A stretch of 64,000 nt of DNA from Echinicola rosea (GTDB taxonomy: Bacteria; Bacteroidota; Bacteroidia; Cytophagales; Cyclobacteriaceae), in assembly GCF_005281475.1 (NCBI RefSeq), contig NZ_CP040106.1:3624501-3688500 (forward strand), written 5' to 3'. This document shows, one piece after another, positions 35,045 through 44,523 of this stretch (the first letter of the stretch is position 1; each line of letters starts with the position of its first letter). The translations under genes were made by a program, and so were the position numbers. The notes under the pieces were generated by a model. That model did not search any database and had not been told where the DNA came from. It saw only the letters and a program-made list of their open reading frames with translations.

Positions 35045-35220
35045 GCAATATAGTTTTTTATTTGAATTCTAGCCAAGTAATGTCCAGAATATTTTTTTAT
35101 GGGATAATGCTTGATTTGAAGTATAATGATGGTTTATAACCTTCAATCCTTACTTTTTGAAATTATTTTAGGGAATATTAAGGATAAAATTTTAATGTGT
35201 GAAAAAAAATAATTAAATAT

Positions 35221-35232
35221 GCAATCGATTGC
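35221..35232. promoter_or_regulatory. LacI-type operator before the pectin enzyme genes
   Basis: Perfect GCAATCGATTGC in the divergent spacer between lacI and the GH105 gene, 389 bases before the GH105 ATG. The 715-base spacer otherwise holds a GTCCCC / GGGGAC hairpin (35344-35365) and a 41-codon reading frame. Confidence 0.65.
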
Positions 35233-35425
35233 TCAATCTAACAGTTTGAAATGTGCGGTAATAGAACTTTACAGCCGGAGATGTTAGACGGCAACCTTGA
35301 ATTTGTTTTGAATGTAATTAGTTTAGGGTTAATGATGTGAAATGTCCCCTTCGCTTGAGGGGGACTTTTCAACCGATCCAAAACGAAAGCATTGGCATAG
35401 ACCAATTAACCAATAAAACCCAATA

Positions 35426-35551
35426 ATGATGAATTACCTTATCGATAGAATGAACGCCTGGGCATTGCAAATTTTTAACCTGTTGCATCGTCATAAGATG
35501 ACATGTAAGCCCGTACCTGTAAGAAGTGAGCACACTCATTATTTTTCTTGA
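35426..35551 (+). CDS. possible 41-residue leader peptide
   Basis: ATG ATG AAT TAC ... TGA, 41 codons, in the leader between the operator and the GH105 gene; the product begins MMNYLIDRMNAW and has no known relative that I recognise. A frame of equal length stands before susC (44524). Could be chance. Confidence 0.25.
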   Translation: MMNYLIDRMNAWALQIFNLLHRHKMTCKPVPVRSEHTHYFS

Positions 35552-35620
35552 TCCAATGGAAAGTGTCCCTTGGGAAAACGTTGTTTTACTACCAAAGCTG
35601 ATAATTTAACCTTTTGTCTT

Positions 35621-36847
35621 ATGTTAAAGCTTAACAACCAAAAGCTACTGAACATACTTGTAATAGTGGCAGTCTTTACCCTTATTTCCTGTTCATCCAA
35701 TAAATCTTCCGATACTGATGAGACGGTCCAGGTAAAAAATGAACAACAGCCATACTCCACTTGGATGGCAGATTCAGAAATCAAGTGAAATCCTGAAGGC
35801 TGGACCTTGGATTTCAATGAAAAACCCAAATGGGAATATACCCATGGGTTGGTCATGACGGCTATGGAGGAAGTGTATGATGAGACAAATGATCAAAAAT
35901 ACCTCGATTACATTGTGAACTTCGCAGACTTTATGGTCGAAAACGATGGTGCAATCAAGACTTATAAAAAAAGTGACTATAACATTGACCGGGTAAATGG
36001 AGGTAGGTTTCTGATTGGATTGTACGAGGAGACGAAAGTGGAAAAATATAAACTGGCCATCGACGAGCTTCGTGATCAGATGCGTGAGCATCCCAGGACT
36101 TCTGAAGGAGGATTTTGGCATAAAAAGCGCTATCCGCACCAAATGTGGCTGGATGGTCTCTACATGGGCTCTCCATTTCTGGCACGTTATGCAGCAGCAT
36201 TTGATGAGCCGGCACTATTCGACGATGTGGCGAACCAAATTTTCCTAATGGACAAGTATGGTTACAGTGAGGAAACAGGATTGTACCACCATGCTTGGGA
36301 CGAAAGCAAAGAACAAAAGTGGGCTGATCCAGAGACAGGCCTTTCTACGAACTACTGGGGAAGAAGTATAGGGTGGTTTAGCATGGCCGTGGTAGATGTA
36401 CTGGATTACCTACCAGAAGATCATCCTAAAAGGGAAATGATCATTGGAGTAGCCCAGAAAATCGCTGCAGGCATCATTCGCTATCAAGATGAGACCGGTG
36501 TGTGGTACCAGGTGGTGGATCAAGGAGACCGTGAAGGGAATTATTTGGAGTCATCTTGTTCCAGTATGTTTACGTATTTTTTGCTGAAAGGAGTTAGGAA
36601 GGGTTACTTGGACCAAAAATACCTTGAACACGGTAAAAAGGCATACAAGGGATTATTAAATGAATTTATTAGGGAAGATGCCGATGGAGGAATCAGCATT
36701 ACCAATGTCTGTGCCGTGGCCGGATTGGGAGGGGATCCGTACCGTGATGGATCTTACGAATATTATATCAGCGAGCCCCAAAGAGACAATGACCCTAAAG
36801 GGGTAGGACCTTTTATTCTGGCATCTTTACAAAATGAAGCGTTGTAG
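35621..36847 (+). pseudogene. GH105 unsaturated rhamnogalacturonyl/glucuronyl hydrolase with in-frame stop
   Basis: The intact product would have 408 residues: lipoprotein signal (LNILVIVAVFTLISC, Cys24), linker, then a GH105 (YteR/RhiN) alpha6/alpha6 barrel: KWEYTHGLVMTAMEEVYDET, HKKRYPHQMWLDGLYMGSPF with the catalytic-type Asp, TNYWGRSIGWFSMAVVDVLDYL, DGGISITNVCAVAGLGG and GPFILASLQNEAL at the end. Codon 56 is TGA (35786-35788) between SEIK and NPEGW, where relatives have arginine (CGA or AGA), so one base change stops translation. A restart at 35807 or later would give a cytoplasmic enzyme without its signal. The enzyme removes the unsaturated uronic acid left by pectin lyases. Confidence 0.8.
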
Positions 36848-36924
36848 TAGGCAATACTGCTTAAAAATCATTATTTTCCATACACGCTTAAAATCAACAT
36901 ACAATAGACCGCAACCTTTGCCCT

Positions 36925-37920
36925 ATGTCAAGAAATGCAATAGCCTACTTTAAGTACCCTTTCGTCCTGTTCTTTGTTTTGGTGTCTTCAGTGCTTATGG
37001 CACAGCAGTACGACATTACCGTAGCCAAGGATGGTTCGGGCGATTTTACCACGATCCAAGAAGCATTTAACAGCATTCCAGATTTCAGGAAATCTGTGAC
37101 CCAAATTTACCTAAAACCAGGTAAATACAAAGAAAAGTTGACCTTGCCATCTACTAAGACAAATGTGCATTTGGTCGGCAAAGATCCCTCGGAAACCATT
37201 GTTACGTACGATGATTATGCCTCCAAGGAAAATAAATTCGGTGAGGAAATGGGCACTACTGGCTCCAGTTCTTTTTTTGTGTTTGGGGATGGTTTTTTGG
37301 CCAGAAACATTACTTTCGAAAATTCTTCTGGTCCTGTAGGTCAGGCGGTGGCAGTGAGGGTTGATGGTGATAAGGTGATTTTTGAAAACTGTCGGTTTTT
37401 GGGGTATCAGGATACGCTCTACCCCCATGGAAAAAGCAGTAGGCAGTATTATAAAAATTGCTATATCGAAGGCACAACGGACTTTATTTTCGGCTGGTCC
37501 ACGGCGGTGTTTGACGAGTGCGAAATATACTCTAAGGACGGAGGAAGTTATATTACCGCAGCCTCTACAGAAAAGGAAACCCTGCATGGATTTGTATTCA
37601 TCAAATGCAAACTGACCGGTGATGCTCCTGAGAAAAGTGTCTATCTCGGAAGGCCATGGCGGGATTATGCCCAGACGGTATTTATCAGCTGTGAAATGGG
37701 AGCACACATAAAACCAGAAGGATGGCACAATTGGGGAAAGCCCTCTGCTGAAGAAAATTGTTTCTATGCAGAGTTCCGCTCATATGGCCCTGGTGCTGCC
37801 CCGGATGACAGGGTCATGTGGTCTTGGCAGCTTACTCCAGATATTGGAAAAGCCTATACTGTAGCCAATGTACTGGGAGGCGAAGACAATTGGAATCCAA
37901 CAGCATTTACTTCAGAATGA
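36925..37920 (+). CDS. exported pectinesterase (CE8)
   Basis: 331 residues; signal peptide ending VSSVLMAQ (about residue 29). Right-handed beta-helix pectin methylesterase with the catalytic set: GQAVAVRVDGDKVIFENC with the Gln, FLGYQDTLYPHG with the Asp, GTTDFIFGWSTAVF with the second Asp, and YLGRPWRDYAQTVF with the Arg and Trp. Removes methyl groups from homogalacturonan so that GH28 and PL1 enzymes can cut. 77 bases after the GH105 gene and on the same strand as the rest of the locus. Confidence 0.94.
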   Translation: MSRNAIAYFKYPFVLFFVLVSSVLMAQQYDITVAKDGSGDFTTIQEAFNSIPDFRKSVTQIYLKPGKYKEKLTLPSTKTNVHLVGKDPSETIVTYDDYASKENKFGEEMGTTGSSSFFVFGDGFLARNITFENSSGPVGQAVAVRVDGDKVIFENCRFLGYQDTLYPHGKSSRQYYKNCYIEGTTDFIFGWSTAVFDECEIYSKDGGSYITAASTEKETLHGFVFIKCKLTGDAPEKSVYLGRPWRDYAQTVFISCEMGAHIKPEGWHNWGKPSAEENCFYAEFRSYGPGAAPDDRVMWSWQLTPDIGKAYTVANVLGGEDNWNPTAFTSE

Positions 37921-37998
37921 ATAGGATAAAAATAGGCGTTTTCGGGGCTCCTTACCAATTTCAATAATAAATTCACTTATAACCAAAAATAACCCTTC

Positions 37999-39633
37999 AT
38001 GAAACTATTAAGACCATTATTGGCCGGATTAGCTTTCGGCATGGGAACGACTGTGCCGGTAGTTGCCCAAGATAACAGTCCCTCATCCGTTTGGGTAGCA
38101 GACCAAGGAGATGGTACTTATATCAATCCCATCATTCATGCAGATTATTCGGATCCGGACCTCTGTCGGGTCGGCGATGATTTTTATATGACCGCTTCGA
38201 GTTTTAATGTGGCTCCGGGGCTGCCGATTCTGCATTCCAAGGATTTGGTGAATTGGGAGCTTGTGGGGCATGCACTGGACAGGCAGGTGCCCTTGGACCA
38301 CTTTAGCAGCCCGCAGCATGGCGATGGTGTTTGGGCACCGGCAATCCGGTACCATGAGGGGGAATACTACATTTATTGGGGCGATCCTGATTTTGGTATC
38401 TATATGGTGAAAACCGATGACCCTACAGGTGAGTGGGAAGACCCTGTACTAGTGGAAGCCGGTAAAGGATTGATCGACCCTTGTCCCCTTTGGGACGAGG
38501 ATGGCAAGGCCTACTTGTCGCACGCTTTTGCGGGAAGCCGTGCCGGGATCAAGAGTATCTTGGTCGTAAAACCGCTGAGTGCTGACGGTACTACCACCAC
38601 CGGAACAGGTAAAATTGTCTTCGATGGCCATGAGGACCAGCCAACGGTTGAGGGCACGAAGTTTTATAAACGAAACGACTACTATTACATTTTTGCCCCG
38701 GCAGGCGGGGTATCCACGGGCTGGCAATTGATTCTCCGTTCCAAAAATCCCTATGGGCCTTATGAAGAGCATATCTCATTGGAACAAGGCGCTACGGATA
38801 TCAATGGTCCCCACCAAGGTGGTTGGGTCAGCCTCGAAAGTGGTGAGGATTGGTTTGTACACTTCCAGGACAAGGAAGCTTATGGCCGTATCGTGCACAT
38901 GCAGCCAATGACCTGGGAAAATGACTGGCCCACCATGGGGAAAGACGAAGATGGGGATGGTACCGGAGAACCAGTGATGCGCTATAAGAAACCCGATGTA
39001 GGCAAGACTTATCCAGTGGCCACCGTGGATGATTCGGATGAATTTGACGGGAACGAAATCGGTGTTCAGTGGCAGTGGCATGCAAATCCAAAAGCTACCT
39101 GGGCGTTTGCCAATCCGTCGAAAGGGATGCTCCGGCTGTACACAGACCAGCTTCCTGAAGATGCCGAAAACCTGTGGGCAGCATCAAACTTACTTTTGCA
39201 GAAGTTTCCTGCCGACGAATTCACCACTACCACCGAATTGACCTTTTACCCTAACGAAAAGTTGGAAAATGAAAAGGTAGGGTTTATAGTGATGGGGATG
39301 AGCTATGCCTATCTGGCGGTGGAAAGTGCGGAAGACGGGATCTATCTAAAATATGTGGAGTGCGATGATGCAGAGCATGGGCAGCCGGAGACGGAAACGG
39401 TGATCACAAAACTGACGGACAATACGGTACAATTACGGGTGACCGTGGAAGAAGGAGGGGTCTGCCAGTTTGCCTATAGCGAAGATGGCAAGCGGTTTAC
39501 ATCCATCGATGACAGTTTTACGGCGGTACCTGGAAAATGGATCGGTGCTAAAGTAGGCTTGTTTGCAGTACGTGAGGACAAGATCAACGATTCCGGCTAT
39601 GCAGATGTGGACTGGTTCAGGTTTACGAAGTGA
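37999..39633 (+). CDS. exported GH43-family glycosidase
   Basis: 544 residues. Signal peptide with AQ cleavage (VPVVAQDN, about residue 24). Five-bladed propeller of GH43: NPIIHADYSDPDLCRVGDDFYMTASSF has the general base Asp; VWAPAIRYHEGEYYIYWGD and LIDPCPLWDEDGKAYLSHA follow; VEGTKFYKRNDYYYIFAPAGG carries the acid Glu. Residues from about 345 form a C-terminal beta-sandwich usual for GH43 xylosidase-like members. In a pectin locus the target is more likely arabinose or xylose side chains of rhamnogalacturonan or xylogalacturonan; that is inference. Confidence 0.9.
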   Translation: MKLLRPLLAGLAFGMGTTVPVVAQDNSPSSVWVADQGDGTYINPIIHADYSDPDLCRVGDDFYMTASSFNVAPGLPILHSKDLVNWELVGHALDRQVPLDHFSSPQHGDGVWAPAIRYHEGEYYIYWGDPDFGIYMVKTDDPTGEWEDPVLVEAGKGLIDPCPLWDEDGKAYLSHAFAGSRAGIKSILVVKPLSADGTTTTGTGKIVFDGHEDQPTVEGTKFYKRNDYYYIFAPAGGVSTGWQLILRSKNPYGPYEEHISLEQGATDINGPHQGGWVSLESGEDWFVHFQDKEAYGRIVHMQPMTWENDWPTMGKDEDGDGTGEPVMRYKKPDVGKTYPVATVDDSDEFDGNEIGVQWQWHANPKATWAFANPSKGMLRLYTDQLPEDAENLWAASNLLLQKFPADEFTTTTELTFYPNEKLENEKVGFIVMGMSYAYLAVESAEDGIYLKYVECDDAEHGQPETETVITKLTDNTVQLRVTVEEGGVCQFAYSEDGKRFTSIDDSFTAVPGKWIGAKVGLFAVREDKINDSGYADVDWFRFTK

Positions 39634-39783
39634 TATCAGCATCTACAGATTATTTGATTTAAGGGCAATCGGCAGCTGTTATCAACACAATACCTGTTCT
39701 TGACTGGAATTCAATAAAACGCTATATCAAAGGAAGAAAGAGGTATTAGTTGCTCTTAACCAAAACCATTGAACTCAAAAACT

Positions 39784-41478
39784 ATGAAAAAACCGTTTAA
39801 AAATATATTTCTTATCGTGGTTCTGACAGTATTTGCTGGATGGACGAAGGCCAGGCAAATAGTACCGGTTTCGGCAGATATCTATGAAGGAGTGGAAATA
39901 AACATGCCTAAAGTGCAGCTTCCATCGTTTCCAGACCGAACAGTTAATATCACGGATTTTGGAGCGAAGGGAGATGGTATAGTGAAAAATACCGATGCTT
40001 TTGCCAAGGCCATCGACGAAATAGCACAGGCTGGTGGCGGAAAGGTAGTCGTTCCCAGAGGGATTTGGCTTACTGGTCCCATCACCCTTAAGAGTAACAC
40101 CAATCTGCACCTTGAAGATGGAGCATTGGTGCTCTTCAGTAGGGATTTTGATGATTATCCACTGATCAATACCAGCTTTGAAGGATTGAACACTGTTCGG
40201 TGTACTTCACCTATCAATGCCCTTGAAGCAGAAAATATCGCGATTACCGGTGCAGGGGTAATCGATGGAAATGGTAATGCTTGGCGGCCTGTGAAAAAAG
40301 GCAAAATGACTGCCGGTCAGTGGGACAAGCTAGTGAAGTCCGGAGGAGTACTATCCGATGATGAAAAGATGTGGTTTCCGACTGTCAAGTCAAAAAAAGG
40401 CTACACCAGCAGCAGTAATTTTAATGTCCCTGATTTGATCAGTGATGACGAGCTGGCCTCTGTGAAGGACTTTTTACGTCCAGTTATGGTAAGTTTGGTA
40501 AAGTGCAATAAAGTCCTTTTGGACGGCCCGACATTCCAAAATTCACCTGCTTGGAATATTCATCCTTTGATGAGTGAAAATGTGATTATTCGTAACCTTA
40601 ATGTCCGTAATCCTTGGTACAGCCAAAACGGTGATGGATTGGACCTTGAATCCTGTAAAAACGCCTTAATTTATAATAATACCTTTGATGTGGGAGATGA
40701 TGCCATCTGCTTTAAATCCGGTAAAAACAAAGACGGGCGGGACAGAGGAATGCCCACGGAAAATGTTATTGTGAAAAACAATACCGTTTACCATGCCCAT
40801 GGAGGCTTTGTGGTAGGCAGCGAGATGTCTGGTGGTGTGAAAAACGTTCATGTTTCCCATTGTACCTTTATCGGCACAGACGTGGGGCTGAGGTTCAAAA
40901 GTACCCGTGGAAGGGGAGGAGTAGTGGAAAATATCCATATTTCTGATATTGATATGATCAATATCCCTACCGACGCGATCCGCTTTAACATGTTTTATGG
41001 AGGCAACTCACCTGTCCTAGAGGAAGACCAAGATGCAGAAGATGAAGCTAGGGATGAAACGATCGTACCCGTAACGGAAGAAACACCGGTCTTTAGGGAC
41101 ATTTTCATGAAAAATATTACCGTGATAGGTTCTAATACTGCCGCGTTTTTTATGGGACTGCCTGAGAAAAGCTTGGAGAATGTCCGTCTTGAAAATGCCA
41201 TATTGGAAGCCGAAAAGGGTATTACAGTGATTGATACCGATGGTTTGGTGCTTGAGAATGTGGAAGTAAAAGCTGCGCATACCTCTGCTCTGACCATTTA
41301 CAACAGCAAGAATGTTCAAGTTGCCGGATTTTCCTTTTCCGAGAATGGTAAAAGCCCCGTTCGTGTATTAGGGGAGCTGTCCTCATCCATACAACTAAAC
41401 AAAGCTGATTTTTCAAATGCTAAAGATCAGGTGTCCACAGGGAAAGGATTACCTGCCAATGCACTAAAACTAAAATAA
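39784..41478 (+). CDS. exported GH28 polygalacturonase-family hydrolase
   Basis: 564 residues. Signal peptide MKKPFKNIFLIVVLTVFAGWTKA; the open frame starts five codons earlier at a TTG, but ATG 39784 begins the signal. A beta-helix with the start VNITDFGAKGDGIVKNTDAFAKAI, then NVRNPWYSQNGDGLDLESCKNALIYNN with the catalytic Asp pair, GDDAICFKSGKNKDGR, HGGFVVGSEMSGG, and RFKSTRGRGGVVENI. Substrate is a galacturonan; exo- or endo-mode cannot be told. It contains an acidic insert (VLEEDQDAEDEARDE) at about 420. Confidence 0.93.
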   Translation: MKKPFKNIFLIVVLTVFAGWTKARQIVPVSADIYEGVEINMPKVQLPSFPDRTVNITDFGAKGDGIVKNTDAFAKAIDEIAQAGGGKVVVPRGIWLTGPITLKSNTNLHLEDGALVLFSRDFDDYPLINTSFEGLNTVRCTSPINALEAENIAITGAGVIDGNGNAWRPVKKGKMTAGQWDKLVKSGGVLSDDEKMWFPTVKSKKGYTSSSNFNVPDLISDDELASVKDFLRPVMVSLVKCNKVLLDGPTFQNSPAWNIHPLMSENVIIRNLNVRNPWYSQNGDGLDLESCKNALIYNNTFDVGDDAICFKSGKNKDGRDRGMPTENVIVKNNTVYHAHGGFVVGSEMSGGVKNVHVSHCTFIGTDVGLRFKSTRGRGGVVENIHISDIDMINIPTDAIRFNMFYGGNSPVLEEDQDAEDEARDETIVPVTEETPVFRDIFMKNITVIGSNTAAFFMGLPEKSLENVRLENAILEAEKGITVIDTDGLVLENVEVKAAHTSALTIYNSKNVQVAGFSFSENGKSPVRVLGELSSSIQLNKADFSNAKDQVSTGKGLPANALKLK

Positions 41479-41484
41479 AAAGTG

Positions 41485-42237
41485 ATGAAAAAACTCGGAT
41501 TGATCATTCCCTTGATCCTAAGTGTAGGTTTTCTGCTTTCATTCATTCCAAAAGATGATGAAATCACGATTTTCATGATTGGCGATAGCACCATGGCCAA
41601 TAAGCCATATGCCGGTAGTAATCCAGAAAAGGGTTGGGGGCAGGTTTTTGGTTTGTATTTTAAGGAAGGTGTGCGTGTGGATAATCATGCCCTTAATGGA
41701 AGAAGCACCAAGAGTTTTCGTGACGAGGGACATTGGGAAAAGGTCTATAAAGCAATTGAACCTGGTGACTATGTCATTATAGAATTTGGTCATAATGACC
41801 AAAAATCCAAGTCTCCTGAACGTTATGCCGCCCCAGATACAGATTATAGGGATAATTTGATCCGATATATTAAAGAAACCTATGAAAAAGGCGGTAAACC
41901 TGTATTGGCCACACCAATCTCCAGAAGGAGCTATGAAAACGGGACTTTAGTGGATACCCATGGTCGATACTCCGAAGTGGTAAGAGAAGTGGCAGAAGAA
42001 TACAGTATTCCACTTTTTGATTTGCATAAAAAGACCGTTGAAGTGATCGAGCAGTTTGGGGAAGAAAAATCAAAGGAATTATTCCTGCATTATAAGCCGG
42101 GTGATTATGAGCGGTTCAAAAAGGGACAAGAAGATAATACCCACCTTAGCCCAACGGGAGCGTTCAAGGTATGTGACCTTGCAGTAGCTGAACTAAAAAG
42201 GGAGCTGCCCGAATTGGTGATGTTTCTGAAGGATTAG
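41485..42237 (+). CDS. rhamnogalacturonan acetylesterase (CE12, SGNH)
   Basis: 250 residues with an N-terminal signal-like segment (LGLIIPLILSVGFLLSF). SGNH blocks: FMIGDSTMANK (nucleophile Ser), ALNGRSTKSF (Gly/Arg), IIEFGHNDQK (Asn), and DNTHLSPTGA (Asp and His). This pattern is that of CE12 enzymes such as YesT/RhgT that remove acetyl groups from pectin. Only six bases separate it from the GH28 stop, so the two are co-transcribed. Confidence 0.92.
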   Translation: MKKLGLIIPLILSVGFLLSFIPKDDEITIFMIGDSTMANKPYAGSNPEKGWGQVFGLYFKEGVRVDNHALNGRSTKSFRDEGHWEKVYKAIEPGDYVIIEFGHNDQKSKSPERYAAPDTDYRDNLIRYIKETYEKGGKPVLATPISRRSYENGTLVDTHGRYSEVVREVAEEYSIPLFDLHKKTVEVIEQFGEEKSKELFLHYKPGDYERFKKGQEDNTHLSPTGAFKVCDLAVAELKRELPELVMFLKD

Positions 42238-42338
42238 GTAGTAAGAATTGAGCAAGGGGCAGGAAAGAAGTAGTGAGTCTTGAGATATGAGTCTTGAGTC
42301 TTGACTTATCGAATTGCGTTTACCACCATAAAAAAATA

Positions 42339-44240
42339 ATGATGTTCAATTTAAAATCGGTTTGGGTTATATGTTGTTTGTGTTGGATCGCCTCTTCTGT
42401 ACCGGCCCAGCACGTCAACTCGTATCCCAAAGATGGTAAAGTACGTGACCTCAAGGGGAAAGTCCAAGAGGACATTGTGGTCGCTAAGGACGGTACTGGT
42501 GATTTTTTGTATATCGCTGATGCACTGGAAGCCATTAGGGTTTACTTGCCTAAACCCATTACCGTTTACATCAAAGAGGGTGTTTATAAGGAAAAACTGG
42601 AAATTCCCGGTACCATTACCAATGTGACCTTCAAAGGGGATGGCCCTGACAAAACCATCATTACCTATGATGACCATACCGGAAAGGATTATATGGATAC
42701 CTTTGATAGCTATACCATGCTGGTGTGGGGCAATAGTTTGACCTTTAAGGACCTGACCATTCAGAATACCGCCGGGTCAGTGGGCCAAGCCGTAGCCTTG
42801 CATGCTGAGGGGGATCGATTGGTATTTGAGAATTGTCACTTCAAGGGAGACCAGGACACGATGTTTGCCTCAGGAGAAAATAGTCGTCAATACTATAAAG
42901 ATTGCTATATCGAGGGGACCACGGATTTTATTTTTGGTTCGGCCACCGCATTATTTGAGGACTGCGAGATCCATAGCAAGTCCAATTCATACATTACGGC
43001 AGCCTCTACTCCGGAATGGGTCAAGTACGGGTATGTATTTAAGGACTGTAAGCTTACTGCTGCAGGAGAGGTGAATAGAGTGTATTTGGGGAGGCCTTGG
43101 CGGGATTTTGCCAAGACGGTATTTATCAATTGCGAAATGGGAGCGCATATTGTGCCTGAAGGATGGCACAATTGGGGAAGCAAACAGAAAGAGCAAACGA
43201 CCTTTTATGGAGAATACGGCTCCACAGGTCTAGGAGGAGACGATTCAGGACGGGTGAGTTGGGCACATCAGCTTACGGGTGAAGAAGAAAAATTATATAC
43301 CAAAGCGAATATTTTTGCTGGAAATACTGCTCAAAAAAGTGCTTATGACTTTCCTTGGTACGGTTATGAAATAGACAGTTCCTTTAATCTGGAAGATAGC
43401 TATTATAAATACAAAAAGGATTTTCCTGGAATCGAGCCAGTTTATAATACTCCAATAGAAGGAGTCTCTGATAACACGATCGCCTATAAGGATTTGGGAT
43501 ACAGGAGCCTGAAAATGGATGTTTTTTTTCCAGAAGGAAACCGGACCAAAAAGCTTCCCACTATCCTACTGGTGCACGGAGGCGGTTGGCGGTCGGGAGA
43601 CCGTTCTCTTCAAGCCCCCATGGCCAAGGCTTTGGCCAAAAGAGGTTATGTGACAGCCGTGATGGATTATCGTTTGTCCCTGGAGGCTCCCTATCCTGCT
43701 GGAGTGCATGACGTTAAGGACGCCATTAAATGGATGAAGGCCCATGCTGAAAATTATGGTTTGGACACCAATAGAGTGGCCATAATGGGTGGATCCGCAG
43801 GAGGGCAGCTTGCCGCCTTGGTCGCCATGACCAATGGAAGACAGGAATATGAATCTCCTTCTTCTGACCAAGAGGCTTCTGCTAGCGTACATGCGCTGAT
43901 CGATATGGATGGTGTCTTGGCATTTCACCATCCCGAATCTTCCGAAGGGGCTGTGGCCGCTCAGTGGTTGGGCGGGACATATGAAGAAGTCCCTGAAATT
44001 TGGGATGAAGCATCAGCCTTGCACCAAGTAGGAGATGGGGGCGTTCCTTCATTATTTATTAATAGCCAGTATCCCCGTTTTCATGCCGGTCAGGATGATA
44101 TGATAAAAAAGCTGGACGAATTTGGGGTATATGCTGAAGTCCATGGATTCGAAGCTTGTCCCCATCCGTTTTGGTTGTTTAGGCCTTGGTTTGGTGATAC
44201 GATAAATTATGTGGATTCCTTTTTACAGAAAGTTTGGTAA
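42339..44240 (+). CDS. fused pectin methylesterase (CE8) and alpha/beta-hydrolase esterase
   Basis: 633 residues. Signal peptide (VICCLCWIASSVPAQ), then a full CE8 beta-helix at about 40-350 (GQAVALHAEGDRLVFENC, FKGDQDTMFASG, GTTDFIFGSATALF, YLGRPWRDFAKTVF). A linker leads to a second enzyme, about 380-633: LLVHGGGWRSGDRS as oxyanion loop, MGGSAGGQLAALVA with the nucleophile Ser, a PSLFINSQYPRFHAGQDD block and ACPHPFWLF with the His. This part is like BD-FAE/acetyl-xylan-type esterases. One chain would remove methyl and acetyl groups. I use ATG 42339; the frame also opens 15 codons earlier. Confidence 0.92.
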   Translation: MMFNLKSVWVICCLCWIASSVPAQHVNSYPKDGKVRDLKGKVQEDIVVAKDGTGDFLYIADALEAIRVYLPKPITVYIKEGVYKEKLEIPGTITNVTFKGDGPDKTIITYDDHTGKDYMDTFDSYTMLVWGNSLTFKDLTIQNTAGSVGQAVALHAEGDRLVFENCHFKGDQDTMFASGENSRQYYKDCYIEGTTDFIFGSATALFEDCEIHSKSNSYITAASTPEWVKYGYVFKDCKLTAAGEVNRVYLGRPWRDFAKTVFINCEMGAHIVPEGWHNWGSKQKEQTTFYGEYGSTGLGGDDSGRVSWAHQLTGEEEKLYTKANIFAGNTAQKSAYDFPWYGYEIDSSFNLEDSYYKYKKDFPGIEPVYNTPIEGVSDNTIAYKDLGYRSLKMDVFFPEGNRTKKLPTILLVHGGGWRSGDRSLQAPMAKALAKRGYVTAVMDYRLSLEAPYPAGVHDVKDAIKWMKAHAENYGLDTNRVAIMGGSAGGQLAALVAMTNGRQEYESPSSDQEASASVHALIDMDGVLAFHHPESSEGAVAAQWLGGTYEEVPEIWDEASALHQVGDGGVPSLFINSQYPRFHAGQDDMIKKLDEFGVYAEVHGFEACPHPFWLFRPWFGDTINYVDSFLQKVW

Positions 44241-44257
44241 AGCCATTTTTTTGCTGG

Positions 44258-44281
44258 TTTTACGGAATCGATTCCGTAAAA
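44258..44281. promoter_or_regulatory. 24-base perfect palindrome with operator core
   Basis: TTTTACGGAATC followed by its exact mirror complement, with the same AATCGATT core as the LacI-type operators. It lies 18 bases after the fused esterase stop. A terminator is less likely because no T-run follows. Confidence 0.5.
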
Positions 44282-44282
44282 G

Positions 44283-44294
44283 GTAATCGATTGC
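44283..44294. promoter_or_regulatory. LacI-type operator, susC upstream site 1
   Basis: GTAATCGATTGC, one base from the consensus GCAATCGATTGC; a further partial AATCGATT copy lies at about 44304. Confidence 0.5.
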
Positions 44295-44445
44295 ACATTA
44301 TTGAATCGATTTAGTGAGGTTAAAGTTGTTGTTGATATCATCGATGGTAGTAAATGTTACATAAACTGTTGAATATAATTTTTTATATGGAAATAATAGA
44401 TCCTAGTAAAATTTATTTGTAACTGTGAAAATTATTAATTAATAT

Positions 44446-44457
44446 GCAATCGATTGC
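44446..44457. promoter_or_regulatory. LacI-type operator, susC upstream site 2
   Basis: Perfect GCAATCGATTGC, 214 bases before the susC ATG. Together with the sites at 44258 and 44283 it marks a separately controlled susCD promoter; two or more sites would allow looping. Confidence 0.65.
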
Positions 44458-44523
44458 GCATATGTTGTGTAAGAACACGCATGTAAAGTCAATTGAATTA
44501 ATAAACCCTTAATTAAAATAACC

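Noticed and set aside
44258..44281. Terminator after the fused esterase gene
   Set aside because: The palindrome is perfect but no T-run follows on either strand and its core matches the operators nearby.
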